10,520 nucleotides of DNA from Pseudomonadota bacterium. Lineage in GTDB: Bacteria; Pseudomonadota; Alphaproteobacteria; Rhizobiales; Hyphomicrobiaceae. Location: positions 1 through 10,520 of the forward strand of contig QGVC01000102.1 in the NCBI GenBank assembly GCA_003242645.1. The letters run 5' to 3'. The position numbers and the translations under genes are program-made. Position 1 is the first letter of the stretch. Each line of letters starts with the position of its first letter. A model generated the notes under the pieces. That model saw nothing but the letters and a program-made list of their open reading frames with translations. It searched no databases and was not told the DNA's origin. Of this stretch, positions 1 through 6,489 are shown in pieces.

Positions 1-2
1 TA

Positions 3-108
3 GTGTTGTGGGGTACGGGAAGTGTAACAGAGGCAGGCTTCGAGCTTCTTCGCGCGGTTTCGGCTCACCGGTTGGAGGCGTCTGCTGAACGAAGCGGCCT
101 CGGAAGCT
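3..108 (+). other. Apparent frameshifted 5' remnant of the PBP1A gene
   Basis: Two reading frames here look like pieces of one N-terminus. In the frame of the downstream PBP gene there is a TAA at 25-27. After it, codons 28-108 read without a stop and include FFARFRLTGWRRLLNE, an amphipathic, basic stretch directly before the membrane segment, as expected for the cytoplasmic tail of an alphaproteobacterial PBP1A. No ATG, GTG or TTG in that frame lies between the TAA and 109. Another frame, entering at about position 3, reads LWGTGSVTEAGFE, which could be the preceding part of the same tail. A shift near 36-50, around the sequence gcttcgagcttctt, would join the two. The reading is an inference from composition and remembered family sequences. 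The cause could be a real deletion or a sequence error. Confidence 0.5.
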
Positions 109-2151
109 GTGTCGCTGGCGGCTGGCGGGCTCATCGTCATGTACGGCCTCGCGTTGCCCGCTTTTCAGGAGGTCGAGGAAGGGCGTTGGCTGACGACCGG
201 CAAGTACAGCGTCAAGTTCCTCGATGCGAACGGCAACGAGATTGGTAAACGAGGCATCAACCTCGACGATGCTGTTCCGCTTGAAGAGATCCCCGATCAT
301 ATGATCAAAGCGACGCTCGCGACGGAGGACCGGCGGTTCTACGAGCATTTCGGTGTGGACGTCGTGGGCACACTCCGTGCCCTCATCGAAAACCTACGCG
401 CCAATGAGGTGGTGCAAGGCGGCTCGTCGATCACCCAGCAAGTAGCGAAGAATCTTTTCCTGTCATCCGAGCGGTCCATACAACGCAAAATCAAGGAGGC
501 TTTCCTTGCTCTCTTGCTCGAGTCGAGGCTGACGAAGGACGAAATTCTCAAGCTCTATCTTGACCGCTCCTACATGGGCGGTGGTGCCTTCGGCGTCGAA
601 GCCGCGGCTCAGTTCTATTTCGGCAAGTCGATTCGCGACGTAAACCTTGCCGAAGCGGCTATGCTCGCGGGCCTATTCAAGGCCCCGACCAAGTACGCGC
701 CGCATGTCGACCTCGCCGCAGCGCGAGCGCGTGCCAACGTCGTTCTCGATAACCTCGTCGAGGCTGGCTACTACACGGCGGGACAGGTGCTTCATGCCCG
801 GCTCAATCCTGCCCGGATTGTCGAAACCCGGCAGATGGAGGCTCCCGACTGGTTCCTCGATTATGCCTTCGACGAGGTCCAGCGCCTGATGGAAGGCAAG
901 GGGCACTTCAACCTCATTGCACGGACGACAGTCGATCTAAACCTCCAGCGCGCCGCCGAGAAAACGCTGGTCTCCGCTCTGCGGCAGCGAGGCCGCGCCG
1001 TGAGGGCCGACGCGGGCGCTATAGTTATAATGGAAACGGACGGCGCCGTGCGCGCGCTGGTCGGCGGGCCGGATTACGGCGAGAGCCAGTTCAACCGTGC
1101 AACGAAAGCTCGCCGACAGCCTGGCTCTTCATTCAAGGTGTACGTCTACGCGACCGCGCTCGAGAACGGGTACAAGCCCACGACCATAGTTCGCGACGCC
1201 TCTCGCTCCTGTGGGCGCTGGCATCCGCGGAACTACAGTGGCGGTCACGGCAGCGGCGCACGCTTGCCTCTGTGGTTGGCGCTGGCTAGGTCGCTCAATA
1301 CCACGGCGGCGGAGTTGTCGTTCGCTGTCGGCCGCGAGAAGGTCATCGAGATGACCCAGCGGCTTGGCATCCGCGGGATCAAGAAGACCTGCTCGATGGC
1401 TCTGGGCGACACAGGCATCACGCCGCTTGAGCACGTCGGCGGCGTAGCGACGTTCGCAAATGGCGGCAAGCTGGCCCGGCCCTACGCCATTCTCGAAATC
1501 TATACCGCCAACGGAGAGCTGGTTTACAGCCGCGAGCGGGACGAGCCTCCGGCTCCTCAGGTCGTCTCCCGGCAGGTGGCCGAGCAGATGAACCAGATGT
1601 TGCACAAAGTGGTGACCCAAGGGACGGGTCAGCGCGCCCAGCTCGACTTTACCCATGTCGCTGGGAAGACCGGGACGAGCACCGGCCCCAAGGACGTCTG
1701 GTTTGTCGGCTTTACCGGCAAGTACGTCGGTGGTGTTTGGATCGGCAGGGATGACAACCGGCCGATGGTGAACGGCACGACGGGCGGCCAGTTGGCAGCG
1801 CCCATCTGGCAGCAAATCATGTCCGTCGCACACACGGATATGAACATCCCGACGATACCTGGCCTTGATCCGCATCCGGTCCAAGTTGCCGAGCAGCAGC
1901 GGCTCGCAGCGACACGGCGCAATCAGGTCGCCGCGACGGAGGTGGAGCAAAAACCAACCCGAAGCCAGTCGCTGATGTCGGAGAAGACGCGGAGGGCGCT
2001 TGAGCGCATCGTGCAGTCGCTACGAGTTGCCACGGGCGCGGCAGGCGACGAAGACAAGCCACCGGCGGGTTCTGAGGCTCGTCAGCCGGCAGATAGGCGC
2101 GCGGACGCATCTGGCACTTTGGCAAGATCCTCCGGCTTGGGACGGCCTTAA
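109..2151 (+). CDS. Bifunctional penicillin-binding protein 1A-type transglycosylase/transpeptidase
   Basis: Class A PBP that polymerises lipid II into glycan strands and cross-links the stem peptides on the periplasmic face of the inner membrane. Counting from GTG 109, residues 3-20 form a membrane anchor. The GT51 transglycosylase domain (about 45-230) has EDRRFYEHFG at 73-82 with catalytic Glu73, GGSSITQQ at 104-111, the RKIKEAFLALLLE segment, the LYLDRSYMGGG motif and LAEAAMLAGLFKAP. The transpeptidase domain (about 270-590) has SSFK at 340-343 with nucleophile Ser340 and Lys343, SLN at 395-397 and KTGTS at 520-524. A hydrophilic, Arg/Ala-rich tail fills the last 80 residues. All catalytic motifs are intact, so the enzyme core should work. 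The start is uncertain: GTG 109 is the first in-frame start after the TAA at 25-27, has only a weak GGAAG two bases upstream, and would remove the usual cytoplasmic tail. The gene leads a tight operon with two DUF genes. Confidence 0.93.
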   Translation: MSLAAGGLIVMYGLALPAFQEVEEGRWLTTGKYSVKFLDANGNEIGKRGINLDDAVPLEEIPDHMIKATLATEDRRFYEHFGVDVVGTLRALIENLRANEVVQGGSSITQQVAKNLFLSSERSIQRKIKEAFLALLLESRLTKDEILKLYLDRSYMGGGAFGVEAAAQFYFGKSIRDVNLAEAAMLAGLFKAPTKYAPHVDLAAARARANVVLDNLVEAGYYTAGQVLHARLNPARIVETRQMEAPDWFLDYAFDEVQRLMEGKGHFNLIARTTVDLNLQRAAEKTLVSALRQRGRAVRADAGAIVIMETDGAVRALVGGPDYGESQFNRATKARRQPGSSFKVYVYATALENGYKPTTIVRDASRSCGRWHPRNYSGGHGSGARLPLWLALARSLNTTAAELSFAVGREKVIEMTQRLGIRGIKKTCSMALGDTGITPLEHVGGVATFANGGKLARPYAILEIYTANGELVYSRERDEPPAPQVVSRQVAEQMNQMLHKVVTQGTGQRAQLDFTHVAGKTGTSTGPKDVWFVGFTGKYVGGVWIGRDDNRPMVNGTTGGQLAAPIWQQIMSVAHTDMNIPTIPGLDPHPVQVAEQQRLAATRRNQVAATEVEQKPTRSQSLMSEKTRRALERIVQSLRVATGAAGDEDKPPAGSEARQPADRRADASGTLARSSGLGRP

Positions 2152-2153
2152 TC

Positions 2154-2783
2154 GTGGCGACCATCACTCAAGCACCGGCTCCGTCAATGGCAGAACGGCT
2201 GCGAACAGCCATTGGCGCGATTTTCACGTTTATCGGCAATGTTGGACTGTTCGCCGGAATCGCGCTTCTCTTGGGCATCGGGTCCAGCTGGTACATGATC
2301 GAGATCGGCACGCCGTTGACGACCGTGAAGGCTGGCCCCTGGATCTCCTGGCCAGCCGCAGGGACCCCCCACGCTGACCCGTACACGCGCGCTCGCACTG
2401 CTCGGCACGGGAGCCTTCCGCTCAGTGGCACAGTTGCGCAGGTTTGGGAGGCTCGCACGGACAACGAGGGCCAGCGGCTACATTCCAGCTGCGATTATGC
2501 CGTCACCGGCCGTGGGCTGTACGAAGGCTGGTGGTCCATCGCCGTCTATGATGACCAAGGCCACCTCATTCCCAACGCGGCGGGCCGGCATGCCTTCAAT
2601 TCGAGCACGATCATGCGCAGACCGGATGGAAGCTTTCTGGTCACGCTGGCCCGCGATGCGCGCCCGGGGAATTGGTTGCCCACGGGAGGGGCCGGCAGGC
2701 TCACGTTGGTGCTGACCATCATCGAAGGCGGCGACGTGACGGGCACCGGTTTGCCAGAGATCCGCAGGGTGGCTTGCCGATGA
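2154..2783 (+). CDS. DUF1214 domain protein, membrane anchored
   Basis: A 209-residue protein with one predicted membrane helix (about residues 19-43, IGAIFTFIGNVGLFAGIALL) and a C-terminal extracytoplasmic domain that resembles DUF1214 (PF06742). Features supporting this are GSSWYMIEIGTPLTTV just after the helix, the GWWSIAVYDDQGHLIPNA strand pair, the FNSSTIMRRPDGSFLVTLA segment and a C-terminal LTLVLTIIEGGDVTG followed by LPEIRRVAC. The biochemical role of the family is not known to me. Translation likely starts at GTG 2154, two bases after the PBP stop; ATG 2187 is an alternative but would leave little sequence before the helix. The stop overlaps the next start, so the gene is probably translationally coupled on both sides. 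In many proteins DUF1254 and DUF1214 occur fused in that order; here they are separate and reversed. Confidence 0.85.
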   Translation: MATITQAPAPSMAERLRTAIGAIFTFIGNVGLFAGIALLLGIGSSWYMIEIGTPLTTVKAGPWISWPAAGTPHADPYTRARTARHGSLPLSGTVAQVWEARTDNEGQRLHSSCDYAVTGRGLYEGWWSIAVYDDQGHLIPNAAGRHAFNSSTIMRRPDGSFLVTLARDARPGNWLPTGGAGRLTLVLTIIEGGDVTGTGLPEIRRVACR

Positions 2784-3364
2784 GCTACGGACGGATCAGC
2801 AGCGGATTAGGCACCACCCTTGGCGCCGGCTTGGTTGCTGCAGGCATCGTGCACATCCTGGTGACCTTCGCCACGCCTCAGCTCGTGCGACCCAGCGCGT
2901 TTGACCGCATCGCTGAGCACTTGCCGACGAATTCTATGGTGGTGTTGGGACAGCCCGGGCCGGATACGCAACTCGTGCCCTACCAGGAGCCGGATACGAG
3001 CTTTGCGATCTGCTACTACGACATCAGCAACGGGCCAGTCTTGGCAAATCTTGTTCTGCCGAGCGGCGGCTGGACATTGGCGCTCTATTCCCCAGCGGGG
3101 GACAATTTCTACGTGCTGCCGGGCCGTGACCAGAGAAGCACCGCGATCAGTGCGCTGCTTGTGCCGGCGGGTAACGAGGCGGCCCTGCCTCCTGTCATTC
3201 AGCGCCCGCGTGGAGCGGCGCCGACCTACATACAGGTTCCTGAGCCAACCGGGCTATTAGTGATCCGCGCGCCGTTGAGAGGCGAAAGCTACCGCGCAGA
3301 GGTGGAGGCAGTCCTGGCCCGCGCAAGTTGCGGTCCGGCGCGTCGGCCGTCGAATTTGCAGTGA
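2780..3364 (+). CDS. DUF1254 domain protein, membrane anchored
   Basis: A 194-residue protein resembling the DUF1254 family (PF06863). The N-terminus carries one hydrophobic helix (about 10-30, TTLGAGLVAAGIVHILVTFA). The exported part has a conserved-looking core: RIAEHLPTNSMVVL, a PDTSFAICYYDISNGPV segment with a short YYD motif, GGWTLALYSPAGDNFYVLPG and a C-terminal GLLVIRAPLRGESYRAEVEA. The start is ATG 2780, which overlaps the DUF1214 stop as ATGA; longer upstream reading in this frame only overlaps DUF1214 coding and is not needed. Operon position behind a peptidoglycan synthase and a DUF1214 gene suggests an envelope job, perhaps as a heteromer with the DUF1214 protein. That is inference; no catalytic site is recognisable. 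Confidence 0.85.
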   Translation: MSYGRISSGLGTTLGAGLVAAGIVHILVTFATPQLVRPSAFDRIAEHLPTNSMVVLGQPGPDTQLVPYQEPDTSFAICYYDISNGPVLANLVLPSGGWTLALYSPAGDNFYVLPGRDQRSTAISALLVPAGNEAALPPVIQRPRGAAPTYIQVPEPTGLLVIRAPLRGESYRAEVEAVLARASCGPARRPSNLQ

Positions 3365-3376
3365 CCTAGCTGAGTC

Positions 3377-3568
3377 TCAATCAGGAATCACAAGAATGTC
3401 GCGCTTTCGCGCCGTGGATGGACCACTTTCCCGTGGTTCCGCTGTCGTTGCTCGCTCGTAACGCACGCCTGTAAAGAGCAAAATCTCGGCCTTGCGCGTC
3501 CTGGGCGCCGAAGATGTCTGCTGCGATCGGCGCGTCGGCCTAATGTTCAAAGCAATGATTGTCCCCAT
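3377..3568 (-). CDS. Possible small conserved protein with FTGVRYER motif
   Basis: A 63-residue ORF starting at ATG 3568 and ending at TGA 3377-3379, convergent with the DUF1254 gene 12 bases away and 102 bases downstream of the DUF1491 stop on the same strand. Its N-terminal third is basic and Arg-rich (IRPTRRSQQTS, then RTRK); the middle reads AEILLFTGVRYERAT, and it ends RKRDILVIPD. The pattern of a basic linker followed by ILxFTGVRYER feels like small hypothetical proteins I associate with Rhizobiales, but I cannot confirm this. No clear ribosome binding site is seen (AGGA is only two bases before ATG). Amino acid composition is plausible for a real protein. It could instead be a chance ORF in a 306-base gap. 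Confidence 0.5.
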   Translation of the reverse strand: MGTIIALNIRPTRRSQQTSSAPRTRKAEILLFTGVRYERATTAEPRESGPSTARKRDILVIPD

Positions 3569-3670
3569 GGTCCCTGTCGCCGTGAATGCGAGTGGGCTCG
3601 AATTTGAATGCCCTTATCTCGGGTAATAACCTGCGACGACAATCAGGGCGCGAATCGGGTTAAAGGCTGC
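3569..3670. other. Short intergenic gap, no clear feature
   Basis: About 100 bases between the DUF1491 stop and the small downstream ORF. I looked for a GC-rich hairpin followed by a T-run on either strand and did not find a convincing one, so the small ORF could be read through from the DUF1491 transcript. Confidence 0.4.
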
Positions 3671-4039
3671 TTAACGGCGTTCCTTGGCATCTTCGTCCGG
3701 CGCGAGCCAAGGCTCGAGGAAATGACGTCCCTCGCGATCTTCCACCTCGAGGATCCAGATGTCACGATCGAATTCGATTTGGCGGGCCAAGTAGGAATCG
3801 ACCTCCGCCTCGGTGGTCGTTGGACCATCGATGTGCGCCACCCACTGGCGCTCATATTGCCCGGTTTCGAAGCCGGCGGGTGCGGGTCCGAACAGCCGCG
3901 CGGTTCCATCGAGCCGATTGACCTTGATGAAAATGGCGCCGGCGTCATCGTCACCATGGCGCACGACAGCCGCCGACACGCCAGCCGACGCACAGCTGCG
4001 CAGGTATGCCTTCGCCCAAACTTCAGCTTTGAGGCGCAT
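3671..4039 (-). CDS. DUF1491 family protein
   Basis: A 122-residue soluble protein matching the alphaproteobacterial DUF1491 family. Diagnostic stretches are MRLKAEVWAKAYLRSC at the start, VVRHGDDDAGAIFIKVNRLDG (residues about 23-43, quoted to show the Asp/Gly-rich turn), ARLFGPAPAGF, a Trp-containing W-V-A-H-I-D-G strand, and a C-terminal LARQIEFDRDIWILEVEDR followed by GRHFLEPWL. Length fits the family. The start at ATG 4039 is chosen because family similarity begins at MRLK; a GTG at 4096 would add 19 residues of unsupported sequence. No strong ribosome binding site is visible. It follows the peptidoglycan-binding gene by about 60 bases on the same strand and is probably cotranscribed. The function of the family is unknown to me; the fold has no visible catalytic motif. 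Confidence 0.88.
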   Translation of the reverse strand: MRLKAEVWAKAYLRSCASAGVSAAVVRHGDDDAGAIFIKVNRLDGTARLFGPAPAGFETGQYERQWVAHIDGPTTTEAEVDSYLARQIEFDRDIWILEVEDREGRHFLEPWLAPDEDAKERR

Positions 4040-4098
4040 CGCCGACACGTAGACGGCCAATCGGCCGAGTGCAAGCGGTGCTGAGCCGGTTTGCACGG

Positions 4099-4788
4099 TC
4101 AGCGAACCGAAGCGCTTTGTTTTCGGCGAAGCGTGGCTTCACGTAGCTTCAGCAGCAGAGCTCCTGAGACACGCCCGGAAGGCGTGAGACCGTGCTTCGA
4201 TTCGAAATCGCGAATGGTGCGGGCCGTCTCCTCTCCCATGCGGCCATCGACCTTGATGGAATAGCCGAGCGAGGCGAGCGACTCCTGAACCGAGCGGATC
4301 ATTTCCTGCGCCTGCGGCAACGGTTCATGGGCCCGTTTGTCGGCCGCCCCAGGCGGAACGCCGAATAAGATTTTTTTCAGTAAATCCTCGGAGGGTTGGC
4401 CCGTGAGCGGCAGGCCGTGGTCGTGCTCGTAGGCCATCACGGCGGCGCGGGTTACGGCATGAGCGACGCCGTCGACAGGGCCGGCTTCGTAGCCGCGGTC
4501 GATCAGCTCCCGCTGAACGGCGCGGACAACATCGGGATCGATAGCGGGGTCGGCGGCTGATTTCGTAGTTGAGGTTCGACGCTGGGAAGGATCAACAGCC
4601 CCCGCCCGCTCTCTGGTGGCTGTGACGGCGGGCAGGGGTGGCCGGCGGAGACCAGCCTCACCGAGGCGTTGGGTGCGGGCTAGGATATCGGAGCGGGTTC
4701 CCTGCTGAAGGTGCATGACGTTCCACCACACGCCAGCACACGCTGCAACGCAGGCGCAGAGCAAAATTTTCGCCCGCCTCGGTAGCAT
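4099..4788 (-). CDS. Membrane-anchored protein with two peptidoglycan-binding domains
   Basis: A 229-residue protein with an N-terminal basic patch and hydrophobic helix (about 6-25, AKILLCACVAACAGVWW) that would anchor it in the inner membrane. A low-complexity linker (about 30-82) leads to two PG_binding_1 (PF01471) type repeats. Repeat one (about 87-141) has VVRAVQRELIDRGYEAGPVDG and RAAVMAYEHDHGLPLTG. Repeat two (about 161-216) has IRSVQESLASLGYSIKVDG and TARTIRDFESKHGLTPSGR. The paired LxxxGY...DG...T...I..FE pattern is typical. No hydrolase or amidase domain is fused, so it probably tethers the membrane to the cell wall. ATG 4788 is preferred over the in-frame TTG 4791; GGGGC lies about six to seven bases upstream. 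It diverges from sufE and leads the DUF1491 unit. Confidence 0.87.
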   Translation of the reverse strand: MLPRRAKILLCACVAACAGVWWNVMHLQQGTRSDILARTQRLGEAGLRRPPLPAVTATRERAGAVDPSQRRTSTTKSAADPAIDPDVVRAVQRELIDRGYEAGPVDGVAHAVTRAAVMAYEHDHGLPLTGQPSEDLLKKILFGVPPGAADKRAHEPLPQAQEMIRSVQESLASLGYSIKVDGRMGEETARTIRDFESKHGLTPSGRVSGALLLKLREATLRRKQSASVR

Positions 4789-4910
4789 CAATCAGCCCCG
4801 GTGCTGGAAACCCCTAGAAATTGCAACTATGGCGATCACTATCGGGACCACATCGTTAATTTTGGCTGAACGCACTCAGTGCGACGACGGCAAGCCGCGC
4901 CATCGCGGGG

Positions 4911-4940
4911 TTGCAAGTGTCATGGTCGCCTGCATATGTG
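4911..4940 (+). promoter_or_regulatory. Weak sigma70-like promoter candidate for sufE
   Basis: TTGCAA (4911-4916) resembles a -35 box and TATGTG (4935-4940) a poor -10 box, with 18 bases between. The -10 match is weak and the region is GC-rich, so this is a suggestion only. Confidence 0.2.
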
Positions 4941-4991
4941 AGACACGAGCCGGGCCGCGCTGAGAGATCGCGGCAAGCTGGCCGCCCCGGC

Positions 4992-4997
4992 GAGGAG
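4992..4997 (+). promoter_or_regulatory. Ribosome binding site of sufE
   Basis: GAGGAG ends two bases before ATG 5000 and five bases before ATG 5003. The spacing favours 5003 as the actual start. Confidence 0.65.
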
Positions 4998-5002
4998 CAA
5001 TG

Positions 5003-5455
5003 ATGACACCGAGCATCGCAGACATCCGATCCGACTTCGAGCTGCTCGACGACTGGGAGGATCGTTACCGGTACGTCATCGAGCTCGGTCGGGCGCTGCC
5101 GCCGCTCGACGATGCCGCGCGAACGGATGCCAACAAGGTGCGCGGATGCGCCAGTCAGGTGTGGCTGGCGACGGAAGTGGTTCCGCCCGCGGATGGCACA
5201 GGCTCACCGCGACTGCGTTTCCGCGGGGACAGTGACGCGCACATTGTGCGCGGCTTGATCGCAATTCTTTTCGCCATCTACCAGGACAAGACGCCCGAAG
5301 AGATCCTTGCCACAGATGCCCGCGGCGTCTTGGCAGAGCTCGGTCTGCAGGAGCACCTCACCCCTCAGCGCTCTAACGGCTTTGCCGCCATGATCGAACG
5401 TATCCGCGCCGATGCCCGCGCCGTGGCGAGCGCGGGTGTGGGGCGGGCCAACTGA
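5003..5455 (+). CDS. sufE: SufE family Fe-S cluster sulfur acceptor
   Basis: SufE takes persulfide sulfur from the cysteine desulfurase SufS and passes it to the SufBCD scaffold for Fe-S cluster assembly in the cytoplasm. The protein is 150 residues, slightly longer than E. coli SufE. It has the family order: an N-terminal helix with FELLDDWEDRYRYVIELGR (residues 12-30), LPPLDDAARTDANKV, and VRGCASQVWL, with the sulfur-accepting Cys49 in the conserved GC(A/S)SQVW loop. The RFRGDSDAHIVRGLIAILF segment and a C-terminal ELGLQEHLTPQRSNGFAAM complete the pattern. Two ATGs lie in tandem at 5000 and 5003; GAGGAG at 4992-4997 gives the better spacing (five bases) to the second. It stands alone, away from any suf operon in the window, as is common for sufE in Rhizobiales. 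Confidence 0.96.
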   Translation: MTPSIADIRSDFELLDDWEDRYRYVIELGRALPPLDDAARTDANKVRGCASQVWLATEVVPPADGTGSPRLRFRGDSDAHIVRGLIAILFAIYQDKTPEEILATDARGVLAELGLQEHLTPQRSNGFAAMIERIRADARAVASAGVGRAN

Positions 5456-5469
5456 CTGCCCACTAGTTG

Positions 5470-5970
5470 TTAACGCCGGATCCGGCGCCGTGGAGGATCG
5501 AGCCGGTCACTAGCGCCGGAATCTGCCGTGCCGCCTTCGCCGCCACCTTGCGCGGTGGTGGACATAGGGTCTTGGCAGCCCGTCAGCCACACGTCGAAGA
5601 CAGGATGCTCCACGGCGTTGAGGCCCGGGCTTTCGGCAAACATCCAGCCCGTGAAAATCCGCTGCTCCTGACCGTCGAGCTTCACCTCGTCGACCTCGAC
5701 GAACGTCGTGGTCTTGGGCGGCTCTGTTGGCGGACGGGAGTAGCAGACTCGCGGCGTAATCTTGAGATTGCCGAAGCGAACCGTCTCGTTGAGAGGCACC
5801 GGGAGGCTCTTGATGCGCGCCGTCACTTTGTCGAGTGCTGCAAAGACCGCCACCCGGTTTTCGATTCGCTCTGCAGCGGCGGGCATGGCCGCAGCCAGGG
5901 CGACGATCGGCGCGATGATCAGCGTGGCTGCCGGCCTAGTGAGTCGCTGCTGGTGATGTTCACGTCGCAT
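5470..5970 (-). CDS. Secreted DUF2155 family protein
   Basis: A 166-residue protein of the alphaproteobacterial DUF2155 family (PF09923). Residues 1-33 look like a signal peptide: basic start, hydrophobic core ATLIIAPIVALAAAM and an AAA-E cleavage site near 33/34, so the mature protein should be periplasmic. The mature domain shows VFAALDKVTARI, ETVRFGNLKITPRVCYSRPP, FVEVDE, RIFTGWMFAESPGLNAVEHP and FDVWLTGC. Cys76 and Cys132 are well placed to form a disulfide. The Gly-rich and Arg-rich tail (PPRRRIRR at the end) is less conserved. It lies 120 bases downstream of the NDUFA12 homologue on the same strand, an arrangement I associate with Rhizobiales. The molecular role is unknown. The start ATG 5970 fits the signal peptide, although no strong ribosome binding site precedes it. 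Confidence 0.92.
   Translation of the reverse strand: MRREHHQQRLTRPAATLIIAPIVALAAAMPAAAERIENRVAVFAALDKVTARIKSLPVPLNETVRFGNLKITPRVCYSRPPTEPPKTTTFVEVDEVKLDGQEQRIFTGWMFAESPGLNAVEHPVFDVWLTGCQDPMSTTAQGGGEGGTADSGASDRLDPPRRRIRR
5474..5487. repeat. 14-bp perfect palindrome at the DUF2155 3' end
   Basis: CGCCGGATCCGGCG is self-complementary and lies just before the DUF2155 stop, where the genes for sufE and DUF2155 converge. It encodes part of the Arg-rich tail, so the symmetry may simply come from CGG/CGC codons. There is no T-run beside it, and I do not call it a terminator. Confidence 0.35.
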
Positions 5971-6090
5971 GCGCTCTATCCGGTCGCGTTCGTCGAACCA
6001 CCACGTGCATCCAGCAGTGCACCGCCGAAGTTGGCGTGAGAATGGCAGAGCGCCGCGACTTCTACGACAAGATTTTCTGCCTGGAAGAGC
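5971..6090. other. Gap between NDUFA12 and DUF2155 genes
   Basis: 120 bases on the path of the minus-strand transcript. No ORF with family resemblance, no convincing terminator and no clear promoter were seen. The two flanking genes could be cotranscribed, or DUF2155 may have its own promoter here. Confidence 0.35.
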
Positions 6091-6489
6091 TTATTCGGGC
6101 CGCCACGGTCGGTAGTCGCCGGTCGCCTTTGGACGGCGGCCGGCGCCCACGATCGAGCCTGCCGGCCGGTAGGCCTGCGGTGTTCCAGTCAGGTTGGGCC
6201 GATGGGGCTTCTGCCAGGGACGCCGCTGATAGCTCTCTTGGGTTGGAGGCGTGTCAGTCGTGTAATGGAGCCAGCTGTACCAGTCCGGCGGCACCAGCGT
6301 CGGTTCAGAAAGAGTCGTGTAGACGACCCAGCGCCTGGGCTTGCCGTTCGGTCCGACGCCGCTCTTCTGCACATAGTAGCGGTTGCCGAACTCGTCCTCA
6401 CCAACGAACTGGCCTTGCCGCCAGATGGTGAAGCGCGTTCCCCACGTATTGCCGCTCCACCAGCTGAAAATCTCTTTCAACATGCCCAT
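6091..6489 (-). CDS. NDUFA12-family complex I accessory subunit (B17.2 homologue)
   Basis: A 132-residue homologue of NDUFA12, the small accessory subunit of NADH:ubiquinone oxidoreductase shared by mitochondria and Alphaproteobacteria. It binds the peripheral arm on the cytoplasmic side near the membrane. Family marks are the N-terminal LKEIFSWWSGNTWGTRF (residues 4-20), GEDEFGNRYY (30-39), the Arg-rich RRWVVY (52-57), PPDWYSWLHYTTDTPP (67-82) and the HRPNLTGTPQAYRPAGS region (96-112). Length fits bacterial members. Similarity starts at MGMLKEIF or MLKEIF, so ATG 6489 (or 6483) is preferred over ATG 6567, which would add a 26-residue Arg-rich extension; GAGGG lies about nine bases before ATG 6489. 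The main nuo operon is not in the window. Confidence 0.95.
   Translation of the reverse strand: MGMLKEIFSWWSGNTWGTRFTIWRQGQFVGEDEFGNRYYVQKSGVGPNGKPRRWVVYTTLSEPTLVPPDWYSWLHYTTDTPPTQESYQRRPWQKPHRPNLTGTPQAYRPAGSIVGAGRRPKATGDYRPWRPE

Larger units (their letters stand above)
4789..5002. promoter_or_regulatory. Divergent control region between the PG-binding gene and sufE
   Basis: About 210 bases without a supported gene. It must hold promoters for both directions. Three inverted repeats lie on the sufE side: CGCAC-tca-GTGCG (4871-4883), CCGCG-N4-CGCGG (4895-4908) and GCCGCG-N9-CGCGGC (4954-4974). A weak sufE promoter candidate is TTGCAA at 4911-4916 with TATGTG at 4935-4940 (18-base spacing). The sufE ribosome binding site GAGGAG is at 4992-4997. 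No recognisable Fe-regulator operator was found by eye. Confidence 0.45.

Noticed and set aside
1129..1950. 273-residue open frame antisense to the PBP gene
   Set aside because: It lies wholly over the transpeptidase coding sequence, has Arg/His/Leu-rich shadow composition typical of GC-rich antisense frames and no family motif.
4037..4096. GTG 4096 as the DUF1491 start
   Set aside because: It would add 19 residues unlike the family, whose members begin close to MRLK; no ribosome binding site is seen before it.
5467..6039. 190-residue plus-strand open frame over DUF2155
   Set aside because: It is antisense to a clear DUF2155 gene with signal peptide and family motifs, and itself shows none.
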